From DATARH01 sp963847345 (GTDB lineage: Bacteria > Pseudomonadota > Alphaproteobacteria > ATCC43930 > CGMCC-115725), in contig CAWJZU010000021.1 of the NCBI GenBank assembly GCA_963847345.1, forward strand, positions 27,942 to 91,941: 64,000 nucleotides of DNA, given 5' to 3'. The notes under the pieces are model-generated. The model was not told where the DNA came from and ran no database searches. It was given only the letters and a program-made list of their open reading frames with translations. The position numbers were made by a program, and so were the translations under genes. Of this stretch, positions 16,571 to 27,514 are shown piece after piece; the first letter of the stretch is position 1, and every line of letters starts with the position of its first letter.

Positions 16571-16927
16571 TCAACGGCCCTTCGGATGGTGACGGCTGGC
16601 GTGCTTGACCCCATGCTCGCGCGCCTCGGCGGTCTCGCGGCCGATCAGCTTGTTGAAGTTGCTCTTCTCGCCGCCGGCCGTCTCCTCCTGATACAGCAGA
16701 GCGAGATCCGACTCGTCGAATTTTTCGAAGAATTCCTCCCACGAGATTTCCTCGAGCGCGTCGTGTTTCGAGTTCGGCGCATCGGGGAATTCGATTCGGA
16801 TGATGCCGGCGTCGCTATTGCCGTGCCCCTGCCCGTGTGTTGAGCGAACCGCCGCCGGACGCCCGCCACGCTCGTCGGCCCATTTGCGGATCTGCTCGTG
16901 GTCTGTCGTGATCTGTGCCCCGGCCAT
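16571..16927 (-). CDS. Conserved hypothetical protein
   Basis: A 118-residue acidic, probably cytoplasmic protein. It has the conserved pattern of a widespread small family: IRKWADERGGRPAAV, then IIRIEFPD, then LEEISWEEFFEKFDESDLALLYQ and GEKSNFNKLI. Members are sometimes labelled glucan branching enzyme in databases, which the length rules out. No enzymatic motif is visible. Function unknown. Confidence 0.75.
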   Translation of the reverse strand: MAGAQITTDHEQIRKWADERGGRPAAVRSTHGQGHGNSDAGIIRIEFPDAPNSKHDALEEISWEEFFEKFDESDLALLYQEETAGGEKSNFNKLIGRETAEAREHGVKHASRHHPKGR

Positions 16928-17032
16928 GACAGCCTCCTCCTATATCTTTCCCAATCGTTCAACGGGACGGCGGCGCGTCGGGTTCAGCGGCGACATCGTC
17001 GCGCCGCGCGGCACGGCGTTCGGAGTACCGAT

Positions 17033-18179
17033 ATGAGCATCGCGGCGACCTACGAGTGCCCTTCATGCGCGGCGCGGATACCGGCGGACCGGCCGCTGTG
17101 GCGCTGCGATTGCGGCAGTCATTTGAACCTGGCGCCCGGGCGGGGGCTGGTCCGCGATGAAATCGCAACCGACGAGGCGTCGTTGTGGCGCTACCGCGCC
17201 GCGCTGGCGTTGCGCGATCCGCCCCGCGTGTCGCTCGGAGAAGGCTGGACGCCGCTCGTCGCGCGATGCTGGGACGGCGCGGCGGTGCTGTTCAAGCTCG
17301 AATCGCAAATGCCGACCGGCTCGTTCAAGGACCGTGGCACTGCGGTCATGCTGAACCACCTGGTCGAGGTCGGGGTCGGCTCAGTCCCCGGGGCGATCCA
17401 CGAAGACTCGTCCGGCAATGCCGGCTCTTCGATCGCGACCTACGCCGCGGCGGCCGGGCTTGACTGCCGTATCTACGTGCCGGCCACAGCGCCGCGCGGC
17501 AAAATCGTGCAGATCGCCGCATCGGGTGCCGAAGTGCGCGCCATCCCCGGCACTCGCCAGGACGTGACCGACGCAGCGCTCGCGGCAACAGGCGAGAGCT
17601 TCTACGCCAGCCACAACTGGCAGCCGTTCTTTATCGAGGGCACCAAGACGTTGGCCTACGAGCTCTGGGAGCAGCTCGGTTTCCGCGTACCCGACAACAT
17701 CCTCGTGCCGACTGGCTACGGCAGCAACATCCTCGGCCTGGAACGTGGTTTCGACGAACTGGAACGCAGCGGTGAGATCGCGCCGCTGCCCCCGCCTGTT
17801 CGCCGTCCAGGCGGCGAATTGCGCCGCCTTCGCGGCCGCCTGGGACGCCGGCGCCGGCGATTACGTCCCGTTCGCCCCGATGCCCACCGCCGCCGACGGC
17901 ATTGCCACGGTAAAACCGGTCCGCACGCGCGAGGTTTTAGCTGCGCTGCGCCGCTCCGGCGGCGCCGTCGTCGCGGTACCGGAAGCCGAGATCGCGCCGG
18001 TGCTGTCGAGGCTGGGCCGTCTCGGCCTGTTCGTCGAACCGACCTCGGCGACCGCCGCCGCCGCCGCCTCGCAGCTGCTGCGCAACGGCACGATCCGCCC
18101 GGACGAAACGACGATCGCCGTCCTGACCGGCCACGGCCTCAAGGCCACCGACAAAATCGCCGAGCTGCTCGGACTGTAA
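17033..18179 (+). CDS. Threonine-synthase-like PLP enzyme (frameshifted)
   Basis: A fold-type II PLP enzyme resembling threonine synthase. It has an N-terminal zinc-ribbon-like segment (CPSCAAR...WRCDCGSHL) and GSFKDRGT with the PLP lysine. The phosphate loop is EDSSGNAGSS, and the C-terminus is VLTGHGLKATDK. The frame breaks near 17790, where a run of five C replaces an expected four; the next frame continues with LFAVQAANCAAF to the end. Homologues of this type are also annotated simply as pyridoxal-phosphate dependent enzymes, so threonine synthesis is probable but not certain. Confidence 0.82.
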
Positions 18180-18445
18180 ATCTCTTCGGGCGACGCACTG
18201 CTCGCGCGTCTGCTCAGCGTCGGCGCGCCGATGCTGCTGATGCGGGTGCGCCACCCGATGCGCACAAGTGCCTTCATGACATGGGCTGGGTTGCGGGGCG
18301 GGATTTGGGTCGCGCTCGCCTTGATTGTCCCCGAAACGCCGTACCGCGGATCGCGTCGTGACAATCTGCTTCGGCATCGTGATCTTCTCCGTCGTCGTGC
18401 AGGGTTTGCAGCTACCGCGGGTTGCCGACGCATTATTCGGGCCGC
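18180..18445 (+). pseudogene. Remnant of a CPA1 (NhaP-type) Na+/H+ antiporter C-terminus
   Basis: The 340 bases after the threonine-synthase-like gene still encode a recognisable CPA1 exchanger tail: FMTWAGLRGGIWVALALIVPE, then, one frame on, DRVVTICFGIVIFSVVVQGL and QLPRVADALFG. The GLRGG-x-VALAL and VFS-x-VQGL-x-LPR patterns are hallmarks of the last membrane segments. The N-terminal three quarters are absent and no start codon or ribosome site is visible. The shift near 18343 equals one extra G. Confidence 0.65.
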
Positions 18446-18517
18446 GGAGACGCAGTCGACGTTCGGATAGGGCGATCCTTCTGGGGTGCAACAGCAGACT
18501 CGGGTGTAACGGCAGGC

Positions 18518-19360
18518 TCAGCCCTTCTTCGGAGACCAGCCGTAAGCCTTGGCGGTGGCGCCGCCCATCAGCATCGCCCGCTCGCTGTCGCTCAGGCGCT
18601 CGGTTTGACGGAACGGTTCGACGGCCTGCTCGTAGTTGACGACCGCGAACGCGCGCGTCCAATCCGTCCCCCACAGGCAGCGCTCGAAACCCCAGGCGTC
18701 GAACACGCGGGCGAGCGGGTCCCAGATGTCCGGGAACGGATAAGGCTGCTTGGAGAGCGTGCAGGCGCCGCTGACCTTGATCACCGCGTTCTTGCGCTTG
18801 GCGAGTTCCAGAACCTTCGGCAGGTCGGCCCACGGCTCCGGCGGCGCGGGCGGCACACGGGGCTGCACGATGGCCAGATGGTCGATGATGAATCGTGTGT
18901 TCGGATGGCGATCGATCAGCGCCGCGCCCGCGTCCACATTGCCCCAGAACAGCACGTTGACCGGAAAATCGTGCTGCACGGCCGCGCGGCAGATGCGGTC
19001 GAGGCCGGGGTCGTCCGGCGCGCGGTTCGCCTCCTTGGTCAGCATGATGCGGATGCCGACCGTGCCCGGCGTCTTCTTCCAGTCGGCGATGACATCGGCG
19101 ATCGCCGGATCGTCCGGATTGACCGGCTTGACGAGCGCGAACCTGCCGGGATGTGCCCGCTGCACTTCCACCGCATAGCTGGCGTCGTACTGGTACATCG
19201 AAAAAGCGGAAATGAAGATCGCGCCATCGACGCCGACCTTGTCCATCGCCGCCACCATCTCGTCGCCGGTGACGTGGTCGGGCCAGTTCGGCACGCTGTG
19301 CCACGGCCGCTTCGGCGTGTTCGCCTCGTATACGTGGACCTGGGAATCGATGATCGTCAT
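18518..19360 (-). CDS. Amidohydrolase family (TIM-barrel metal-dependent hydrolase)
   Basis: A 280-residue amidohydrolase_2 protein. IIDSQVHVYE gives the strand-1 metal site in a QxH variant of HxH. FIIDHLA follows, and the C-terminal WGTDWTR contains the conserved strand-8 Asp. Members include 2-pyrone-4,6-dicarboxylate hydrolases, lactonases and decarboxylases of the ACMSD type. The substrate cannot be chosen from sequence. It stands alone between the antiporter remnant and the radical SAM gene, with about 100 bases on the 5' side. Confidence 0.85.
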   Translation of the reverse strand: MTIIDSQVHVYEANTPKRPWHSVPNWPDHVTGDEMVAAMDKVGVDGAIFISAFSMYQYDASYAVEVQRAHPGRFALVKPVNPDDPAIADVIADWKKTPGTVGIRIMLTKEANRAPDDPGLDRICRAAVQHDFPVNVLFWGNVDAGAALIDRHPNTRFIIDHLAIVQPRVPPAPPEPWADLPKVLELAKRKNAVIKVSGACTLSKQPYPFPDIWDPLARVFDAWGFERCLWGTDWTRAFAVVNYEQAVEPFRQTERLSDSERAMLMGGATAKAYGWSPKKG

Positions 19361-19464
19361 CGGAAAAGCTCCTCTGTGTCGCGCCGGAGTTTGGCTGCGA
19401 CGGCAGCTTTATGTCCAGATGCCCCGGGCCGGTCTCGTCCGCGGCAACACCATCAGCGCTGGCG

Positions 19465-21279
19465 CTACGGCGCGGCACGGGCAACGGCCGGTGCGATCGT
19501 GGTCTTGTTGCGCAACGCGTCCTCGCGTCGCTTGCGATCCAGTGCCGCCGTCCCGCCCCGCGTCTGATGATAGAGGCCGAGCCGGTCGAACTCGGCGTCC
19601 TGGGGAGGCGTGATCGACAGATCGGCGTAGCTCCGGCGGTCGGGCGCCGCCATCACCTCTTTGAGGATGCCCTTGGCGCGGCGGTAGACCGACCAGTAAC
19701 GCCAGGCCTTGACGCCGATCTCGCCGAGATATTTCGGATAAAACACAAAGGCGCTCTCGATCGGCAGGCCGTGCCGGCGATCACGCCGTGATTTTCGCCG
19801 GAAGGCGCCGCCTTCGAGCGGGTGCACACCCTCGAACATCGTCATCAGCTTGAACCACAGCAGCGTTGTCAGCGTCGTCTCCGGCCGCCCCTGCGGGTTC
19901 GCGGCGGCCCGGCGCAGCACGGTGCGAATATGGTCGAAGCTGTAGAAGCTGTGCCAGGCGGCGGCATAAGCGTCCTCCCACTCGGCGTCCGACATTTTCG
20001 GATGGTGCGCCACACGGTGGTAGAGGTCATATTTGTTAAGGTCGGAATCCATCCAGACATCTTGTTGCAAGAGGACTTTGTGGTCCTCCGAACCCGGCAG
20101 CGGCGTCAGGTGAAACAACTCCAGGATATCGAGCGGCAATTCGTTCTTGATGATCTCGATGTCGCGCAGCACCAACTCCTTCGTGTCGCCCGGGAAGCCG
20201 ATGATGTAACCGGCGCACGTGATGGCGCCGTGGTCGCGCCACTTCTGCAGCATGGTGCGGTATTCGGTGATCTTGTTCTGGTGCTTCTTGCTGGCGAGCA
20301 AATTGTCAGGGTTGATGTTTTCGAGCCCGATGAAAACACGTCGCACGCCGGCGGCGGCCGCTTTTTCGATGAAGTTCGGAATCCGGTGGCACAGCGTATC
20401 GACCTGGATCGTGAAACCGATCGACAACCCCTCGCCAAGGCGCAACTGGATCATCCGGTCGAACAGCACCTCCCAATGACGATTGCGCGCGAAATTATCG
20501 TCGGTGATGAAAAACCGCTTGATCCCCTGCGCATAGTTTTCGCGGATCGTGCGTTCGAGGTCGTCGGCGCTGCGGAAGCGGCTCTTGCGCCCCTGCACGT
20601 TGATGATCGTGCAGAACGAGCATTGGTACGGGCACCCGCGCCCCAGATCGAAGCTCGACAGCGAGCCCGAGATTCGCCGGATGTGGCGCGCCGGCAAGAT
20701 CGGCGGCGGCTCGCCTTCCAGCGCCGGCAGGTCGTCCATAAAGTTATAGAGCGGCATCAGCGCGCCGTTTCGAGCGTCTCGCAGCACGTCGTCGAGCCGG
20801 CCCTGCTCGGCTTCTCCGGCGAAAAACGATATACCCAGCGCCTGCGCCGCGCGCATCTCCAGCGGCATCTCCGAGAGCATCGCGATCGAGCCCGACACAT
20901 GAAAGCCGCCGATGCACACCGGCAGTCCGGCGGCGAGAAACGGCCGCGCCAGATCGACGGCGCGAGGAAACTGGTTCGACTGCACCCCGACCATCGCGAC
21001 GAGCGCGCCGCCCTCGCCACGGATCGCCCGGATGATGCGCTCGGGCCGGACCCGCTGATTGGTCTCGTCGAACGTGTGGAGGCGAATCGTCGTATCAGGC
21101 CCGAGCACCCGCCGGCGGTTGGCGTCTTCCGCCAGCGCGTTGAGACAGGCCAGCGTGTTCGACGGGATTGCGGCCTTGACCCACTGGATCGGGTAGCCTG
21201 CATCGTCGTAATGGCTCGGCTTGATCAGAACCAGGTGAAAGCAGCGCGAACCGGAATGTAAATTTTTCGGCACAGACAT
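19465..21279 (-). CDS. Cobalamin-binding radical SAM protein
   Basis: A 604-residue protein. The N-terminal B12-binding-like domain (about residues 15-170, with GVQSNQFPRAVDLARPFLAAG and VCIGGFHVSGS) precedes a radical SAM core with the 4Fe-4S motif CPYQCSFC near residue 218. FITDDNFARN and IGFPGDTKE follow. A long C-terminal region of about 200 residues is specific to the subfamily. Class B radical SAM methylases and ring-forming enzymes share this layout. No pathway partner is adjacent, so the substrate is unknown. Confidence 0.85.
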   Translation of the reverse strand: MSVPKNLHSGSRCFHLVLIKPSHYDDAGYPIQWVKAAIPSNTLACLNALAEDANRRRVLGPDTTIRLHTFDETNQRVRPERIIRAIRGEGGALVAMVGVQSNQFPRAVDLARPFLAAGLPVCIGGFHVSGSIAMLSEMPLEMRAAQALGISFFAGEAEQGRLDDVLRDARNGALMPLYNFMDDLPALEGEPPPILPARHIRRISGSLSSFDLGRGCPYQCSFCTIINVQGRKSRFRSADDLERTIRENYAQGIKRFFITDDNFARNRHWEVLFDRMIQLRLGEGLSIGFTIQVDTLCHRIPNFIEKAAAAGVRRVFIGLENINPDNLLASKKHQNKITEYRTMLQKWRDHGAITCAGYIIGFPGDTKELVLRDIEIIKNELPLDILELFHLTPLPGSEDHKVLLQQDVWMDSDLNKYDLYHRVAHHPKMSDAEWEDAYAAAWHSFYSFDHIRTVLRRAAANPQGRPETTLTTLLWFKLMTMFEGVHPLEGGAFRRKSRRDRRHGLPIESAFVFYPKYLGEIGVKAWRYWSVYRRAKGILKEVMAAPDRRSYADLSITPPQDAEFDRLGLYHQTRGGTAALDRKRREDALRNKTTIAPAVARAAP

Positions 21280-21425
21280 CCCCAGCGACTCACGCGGCGC
21301 GCCACTCTATAGGGCAAATGTCAACACGCGAAAGCTAAAGTTGGCGGCTACCGTCAAATAATAATGGTACCGACTGTTTTGCCGTGGCGCCGCTTCCTGA
21401 ACGGCTTTCGATTTATTTAGCGCCA

Positions 21426-21443
21426 ATGTGATGCACATCACAT
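21426..21443. promoter_or_regulatory. CRP-type operator
   Basis: ATGTGATGCACATCACAT: two perfect eight-base arms around a two-base centre, containing exact TGTGA-N6-TCACA. It lies 117 bases upstream of the TauE/SafE start and 147 bases upstream of the divergent radical SAM gene. A cyclic-nucleotide-binding protein is encoded 1.3 kb away. The match to the CRP consensus is direct; the cognate regulator is inferred. Confidence 0.7.
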
Positions 21444-21560
21444 CTGAGAGGCATATTCACCCGATATTGTCGCGGAGCTTAATCAGGGTACTCGCGCGAG
21501 CGGGGTCGGTGGTGAACTGTGCCTCGGGCATACCTCGCCGCCTTATCGAGGGGTCAGAAT

Positions 21561-22538
21561 ATGGCCAACGGAGCGGACGCGGTTCGAAATGTCGGCGATT
21601 TGGCTCAACCCGTGATATTCCAGGCCAGCGCCGGCGAAAGCGCCGCCGGCAATTCGGCCAACGGCGCAGGAATTCTTTATCGCGTCCCGCGCCTCCCGAT
21701 AGTGTTAAGTGGGTCCGAACAAATCCTCGGCGGAGGCATAGTCCCGATAGCACTGTTGGCAAGCATGGTCGCGCTGTTTGCCTACTTCCGGATTCTGCAC
21801 CCAGTAGCGCCGGAGCTGACGCTTACCGTGCTGCTCGCGATCTATGTTGCAGCGACCCTGTCCAGCGTCGCGGGATTCGCTTTTTCTGCGATCTGCGGCG
21901 CAATATTGTTTCATCTCCTCGACCACCCCGTGCATATCGTGCAGACGATGATTGTTTGCAGTATTGCAATTCAGATATTCAGTGTCGTTTCTTTGCGGAA
22001 CGCGATCGATTGGACATATTTGCGACGGTTCCTTGCCGGAGGTGTGGTGGGTTTGCCGTTGGGCATTTATTGTTTAATTCACATATCGCCTCGTCTGTAC
22101 ATGATGGTTATGGGAATATTTTTAGTCGCGTATGGCCTCTACATGTTAATGCGGCGGCTGGCGGTGCTTGACAATAATCTCCCCGCGGCCGACTACGCAG
22201 CTGGCGTCCTCGGGGGAATCACCGGAGGGTTTGCCGGCTTTCCCGGCGCCTTCGTTACCATATGGTGCGGGCTGAAGGGCTGGACAAAAAATCAGCAGCG
22301 CGGAGTGTATCAGCCGTTCATCCTGATTATGCAGGTGATGGCACTGATAACTCTGACATTCATGCAAGCATCTAAATCGACATCCTCTGGCATCGACCTG
22401 ATGACGATTGCTTATATCCCGGCCGCCGTTTTGGGTACATGGTGCGGGATCGCGATCTTTAGACGTCTGACCGATTTGCAGTTTGCGCGGTGGGTGAATA
22501 TCTTGATCGTCGTTTCGGGCTTCGGCCTTATTTTCTAG
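21561..22538 (+). CDS. TauE/SafE family (sulfite exporter-like) membrane permease
   Basis: A 325-residue integral membrane protein with about eight hydrophobic segments. GGITGGFAGFPGAFVTIW is the signature glycine-rich repeat, echoed earlier by ATLSSVAGFAFSAICGAIL. Family members export or import sulfite, sulfoacetate or other organosulfur anions. The ATG at 21561 has GAGGGG about ten bases upstream. The first 45 residues are hydrophilic and Asn/Ala-rich, longer than usual. Base composition is clearly lower in GC than the surroundings. A CRP-type site lies upstream. Confidence 0.85.
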   Translation: MANGADAVRNVGDLAQPVIFQASAGESAAGNSANGAGILYRVPRLPIVLSGSEQILGGGIVPIALLASMVALFAYFRILHPVAPELTLTVLLAIYVAATLSSVAGFAFSAICGAILFHLLDHPVHIVQTMIVCSIAIQIFSVVSLRNAIDWTYLRRFLAGGVVGLPLGIYCLIHISPRLYMMVMGIFLVAYGLYMLMRRLAVLDNNLPAADYAAGVLGGITGGFAGFPGAFVTIWCGLKGWTKNQQRGVYQPFILIMQVMALITLTFMQASKSTSSGIDLMTIAYIPAAVLGTWCGIAIFRRLTDLQFARWVNILIVVSGFGLIF

Positions 22539-22716
22539 GCTTCCGAAACACGGCCGGTGTTGTGAGAAAAGCGAGTTAGCGCCCATCACGCCGAGGCTCT
22601 CGCTACCAATGATAACGATGAAAATGGTTGCTATATTCTATCGCGTGGATCGGTCCGTTGTGATCTCGGAACAATCGGCGATTTCTGCCGTCGATGCCGA
22701 CTGGATTGCATCAGCG

Positions 22717-23097
22717 TCACCTTGGATTGCGGGCGAATCGCGTGTTCATTGTCCGCAGTCTGCGGGCCATCACCTGCATCACGACAATTGAAAACCGCGG
22801 ATTGCTGGCGACGAGAGACAAGAAGCGCTCCGTATCGATGAAAACCAGCTCGCAATAGGTGCTGGCGATCACCGTCGCGCTTCGCGGCTCGTTTTCGTCG
22901 ACGATTGCCATTTCGCCAACCAGTCCGCCCTCTCGGAGGGTTTCAAGCGGCGTGCTGCCGGTAAAGATGCCTAACCGTCCGCGTTTGACGACATACATCC
23001 CATCCGGTTGATCATACTCGCGAAATAGCACCTCGCCGGGCTTCAGCGTGACGGTTTGCTCAGATTCAGCGATGATTTCTTCAATTACATCAGCCAT
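22717..23097 (-). CDS. Small cyclic-nucleotide-binding domain protein
   Basis: A 126-residue stand-alone cNMP-binding fold. LKPGEVLFREYDQPDGMYVVKRGRLGI (shown for its pattern: PGEVLF, then DGMYVVxxGxLGI) and GGLVGEMAIVDENEPRSATV form the beta-roll and phosphate-binding cassette. The family Arg-Ser-Ala is present. No DNA-binding domain follows, so it is not a complete CRP regulator. GAGGAGG lies upstream of the start at 23097, preferred over 23121. A role as a small sensor or partner subunit is inference. Confidence 0.85.
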   Translation of the reverse strand: MADVIEEIIAESEQTVTLKPGEVLFREYDQPDGMYVVKRGRLGIFTGSTPLETLREGGLVGEMAIVDENEPRSATVIASTYCELVFIDTERFLSLVASNPRFSIVVMQVMARRLRTMNTRFARNPR

Positions 23098-23450
23098 TGC
23101 CAACGCCTCCTCGCGAACCAAGCGGAGGCAAGCGAGGAGCGGGGATTATCCACCGCCCATCGCGTGCATTTTCATAGATGTAGGTTGCGCTACCAAATTA
23201 AAACACAGGGAGACGAAGCGTTCGGATTCATCACTGTCTGGCTGGCGCGCGTACCGGATGTCCGTCCAGCCGGAACCGGCACGGCCCGCTGGGAACGGCT
23301 GGTTTCGGGCCTATCCGGTGTTGCCGTGCGGACGCGAGCCTCGCGCTCGGACAGCAATATTGCCACATTCACATGATATGACCGTCCCTCTGGAATAAGC
23401 GACTGGATCGGCTGTTGCTGCGGCCGCCAGGGGCCATGATAGAGGCACGC
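23098..23450. other. Intergenic stretch without recognised feature
   Basis: Between the divergent cNMP-binding gene and the DUF5681-type gene I see only short, unconvincing open frames and no clear hairpin terminator or known repeat. Confidence 0.5.
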
Positions 23451-23909
23451 ATGTCTGAAATCGCATCACCCGAGGAGCGGCGGCGACCGCGCGGGCGACC
23501 GTTCGTGAAAGGCCAGTCCGGCAACCCGGTTGGGCGCCGACGCGGCAGCCGCAATCGGGCCACCCTGGCCGCCGAGATCCTGCTGCAGGGTCAGTCCGAG
23601 TTGCTGACGCAGAAAGCCGTCGAGCGAGCGCTGGCCGGCAACGATTTTGCGCTCAAGATATGTCTCGACCGCATCCTCGCGCCCCGGCGCGACCGCACGG
23701 TGCGCTTTTCGCTGCCGCCGATCGAGAGCTCCGCCGACCTCGCTGCGGCGCTCGGCGCGGTCGCCGCCGCGGTCGCCGAAGGGGCGCTGACCCCGGGAGA
23801 GGCCTGCGACCTATCGCAGGTCGCCGCCACCTTCATCAAGGCAATCGAAACCGCCGATTTCGAGCGTCGCCTGCAATCCGTCGAGGAACGGCATGCATCG
23901 CGGTCGTAA
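23451..23909 (+). CDS. DUF5681-type protein
   Basis: A 152-residue protein. The N-terminal basic block RRRPRGRPFVKGQSGNP-VGRRRGSRNRAT is the DUF5681 signature, seen in small proteins linked to mobile or phage-related regions. A helical segment with KAVERALAGNDFALKICLDRIL follows. The start could be 23436 or 23451. Its last 17 bases overlap the next gene, so the two are a translational pair. Function unknown; nucleic-acid binding is suggested by the basic block. Confidence 0.7.
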   Translation: MSEIASPEERRRPRGRPFVKGQSGNPVGRRRGSRNRATLAAEILLQGQSELLTQKAVERALAGNDFALKICLDRILAPRRDRTVRFSLPPIESSADLAAALGAVAAAVAEGALTPGEACDLSQVAATFIKAIETADFERRLQSVEERHASRS

Positions 23910-24312
23910 GGCGCGGCTCGACCGCCTGATCGGGCGCGCCGGCGACGCCGACGACGCGGCCGCCGAGCGCCGTCGCGTACTGCGCGCCCGCGCCGCGATC
24001 GGCGCCGCGGTGCGCTGGAGTCTTGCGCAATCGGGGATCGATCCGGCACGCGCTCCGGCGCTGCGCGTTGCCGACGAAGCGTCCGCCGAGCTTGCCGCGG
24101 CAGGCGTTCCACATCATGCGTCTTGCGCCGACCCGCCGCCGTGCGATCGCAACCCGCCGGCCGACCTCGGGATTTGTCTCGACGAGGGCATCAGCCGGCT
24201 CGTACAGCAATATCGCGGCGGCGTCCGGACGGCCCCCGATTTGGCGCGGTCCTCGCTCGCCGAACTCTTGGCCTGGTGCATCGCTGGGGCCCGGCGAGCC
24301 AACTCGACCTGA
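23893..24312 (+). CDS. Hypothetical protein overlapping the DUF5681-type gene
   Basis: A 139-residue Arg/Ala-rich protein starting inside the end of the upstream gene. It begins with a basic helix (GRKARLDRLIGRAGD) and has a central CADPPPCDRNPPADLG segment with two cysteines. It ends near the 30-base direct repeats. No family recognised. The overlap arrangement supports it being a real gene, but it could be a spurious GC-rich frame. Confidence 0.5.
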   Translation: MHRGRKARLDRLIGRAGDADDAAAERRRVLRARAAIGAAVRWSLAQSGIDPARAPALRVADEASAELAAAGVPHHASCADPPPCDRNPPADLGICLDEGISRLVQQYRGGVRTAPDLARSSLAELLAWCIAGARRANST

Positions 24313-24320
24313 GCACACAG

Positions 24321-24350
24321 GTTTGCTGCTGATTCGCTGCAGACTCAGCG
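24321..24350. repeat. 30-base direct repeat, copy 1
   Basis: Begins GTTTGCTGCTGATTC and ends CTCAGCG. The copy at 24384-24413 matches at 28 of 30 bases, after a 33-base spacer. Each unit contains an imperfect dyad (GCTGATTC against GACTCAGC). No third copy and no cas genes are present. Confidence 0.7.
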
Positions 24351-24383
24351 CCAAGGCGGCGCCGGCTCAGGCCGACCGCGTCC

Positions 24384-24413
24384 GTTTGCTGCTGATTCCC
24401 TGCAGATTCAGCG
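24384..24413. repeat. 30-base direct repeat, copy 2
   Basis: Second copy of the unit at 24321-24350, differing at two positions (the 16th and 24th bases). It lies just downstream of the 3' end of the minus-strand LLM gene, so it may act in the 3' untranslated region of both convergent genes. Confidence 0.7.
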
Positions 24414-24452
24414 TCACGCCGGCGGCCCAGCGAGGGCCCAACGCGGCAGCCG

Positions 24453-25827
24453 TCAGGGTCTCCGGCGCGGCGCGTGCCAGTCGGCGGCGCGCGGGATCGG
24501 CAGGCCGAGATTTTCCCGCAGCGTCGGACCGGCATACTCTTTCTGGAACAGGCCGCGCCGCTGCAGTTCCGGCACCAGCAGCCGCACCACGTCGTCGTAG
24601 CTGCCCGGCATGTTCGTCGCCGCCAACACGAACCCGTCGCATGCCGGCGCCGTGAACCACTCCTCCATCTGGTCGGCGACCTGTTTCGGGTTACCGCAAA
24701 ACATGACGTGTTCCTTGACCGTGCCGCGGCCGGAAACCGTGATGAAATCGCGCACCGTCGGGTTCTTTTTGCCGGAATAGCGGATGACCCGATCGCGGAA
24801 CCCCTGAAACGACAATTCGGCCAGCTCCGCGTCGCTGAATGGTTCGTCGAGCCGACTTCGCGGCGAAATCGTAATTGAGCACTTCCGACAGCAGTACCAG
24901 CGCATCGACTTCGCGCGCCGTCGCCTCGACAACCGCCCGCTTTTCCTGCGCTGCCTGCTCGCTCTCGCCGACGCAGACATAGCAGGCCGGGGCCACGCTG
25001 ACCGAAACGGGGTCTCGCCCCGCGGCCGCGACGGCCTCCTTGAAAATCGCGTACTGCTCCTTGGCGTGCTCCAAACCGTGGTAAATCACAAAGACGATCT
25101 CGGCCCATTTCGCGGCGAAGGCGAGGCCGCGGCCGGATTGCCCGGCCTGGATAATTACCGGCTGCCCCTGTGGCGAGCGTGGCACGCTGAAAGGCCCGCG
25201 CGACCGGAAGTATGTTCCCTCATGGTCGAGCCGGTGCACCTTCTCGGGGTCGGCGAAACGGCCGGTCTCCTTGTCGAGGATCAGCGCGCCGTCTTCCCAC
25301 GTATTCCAGTGCCCAAGCACGACCTCCATGAATTCGTCGGCGCGGTCATAGCGGGCATCGTGTTCCATATGCTCGCGAAACCCGAAATTGCCGGCCTCCG
25401 CGCTGTTAAGCGACGTCACGACGTTCCAGGCGACGCGGCCCTTCAGCATCAGATCCATCGTCGCGAAAACGCGGGCGACATGAAACGGCTCGTAATACGT
25501 CGTCGAGTACGTCACCCCCAGCCCGAGCCGCGTTGTCGCCATCCCCATCGTCATCAGCACTGTGGCGGGATCGAGCTTTACCGCGCGCACCCCGGCACCC
25601 ACGGCCGGGGCGTGATCGCCGGTATAAAGATCGGGCAGCGCGAGCCGGTCGTCAAAAAACGCCATCTGGATCTTGCCGTCCTCCAGCGTGCGCGCGATCC
25701 GCTGGTAATACTCCGGCGCGAGGAAATCCTGCATCGTCGCCGGATGCCGCCAGGAGCCGGGCAGGTTCGAGCAGTTCTGCGCCTGCAGGAACGCGATCAG
25801 CTTCATCATGCGGTTCTGGGACGCCAT
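24453..25827 (-). CDS. LLM-class flavin-dependent monooxygenase, NtaA/SnaA/DmoA type (frameshifted)
   Basis: A bacterial-luciferase-like FMNH2-dependent monooxygenase of about 458 residues. MMKLIAFLQAQNCSNLPGSWRHP is typical of the start of the nitrilotriacetate / dibenzothiophene monooxygenase group (residues 7 onward). VAWNVVTSLN and PVIIQAGQSGRGLAFAAKWAE are core motifs. The frame is lost near 24856, where GG replaces an expected G, and the coding continues one frame on with DEPFSDAELAELSFQGF to 24453. Such enzymes cleave C-N or C-S bonds in organic compounds and need a separate flavin reductase, not seen here. Confidence 0.85.
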
Positions 25828-25863
25828 CGGCGCGGTCTCGTCTGTTATAAGCGCGACGCAGCT

Positions 25864-27480
<1,617 letters not shown>

Positions 27481-27514
27481 ATGACTTGGGAATCAATCAT
27501 CCGGACCGCCGCCG

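Noticed and set aside
17937..19484. Long minus-strand open frame spanning the amidohydrolase and the threonine-synthase-like gene
   Set aside because: It overlaps two recognised genes in other frames and has low-complexity Arg/Gly/Ala composition. No motif and no ribosome site.
19822..21261. Long plus-strand open frame (479 codons) opposite the radical SAM gene
   Set aside because: It is an antisense shadow of a protein with clear radical SAM motifs. Such frames are expected when third codon positions are nearly all G or C, and its translation is rich in Arg and His without domains.
24321..24413. CRISPR array
   Set aside because: Only two repeats that differ from each other, no cas genes and no leader. 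Kept as direct repeats only.
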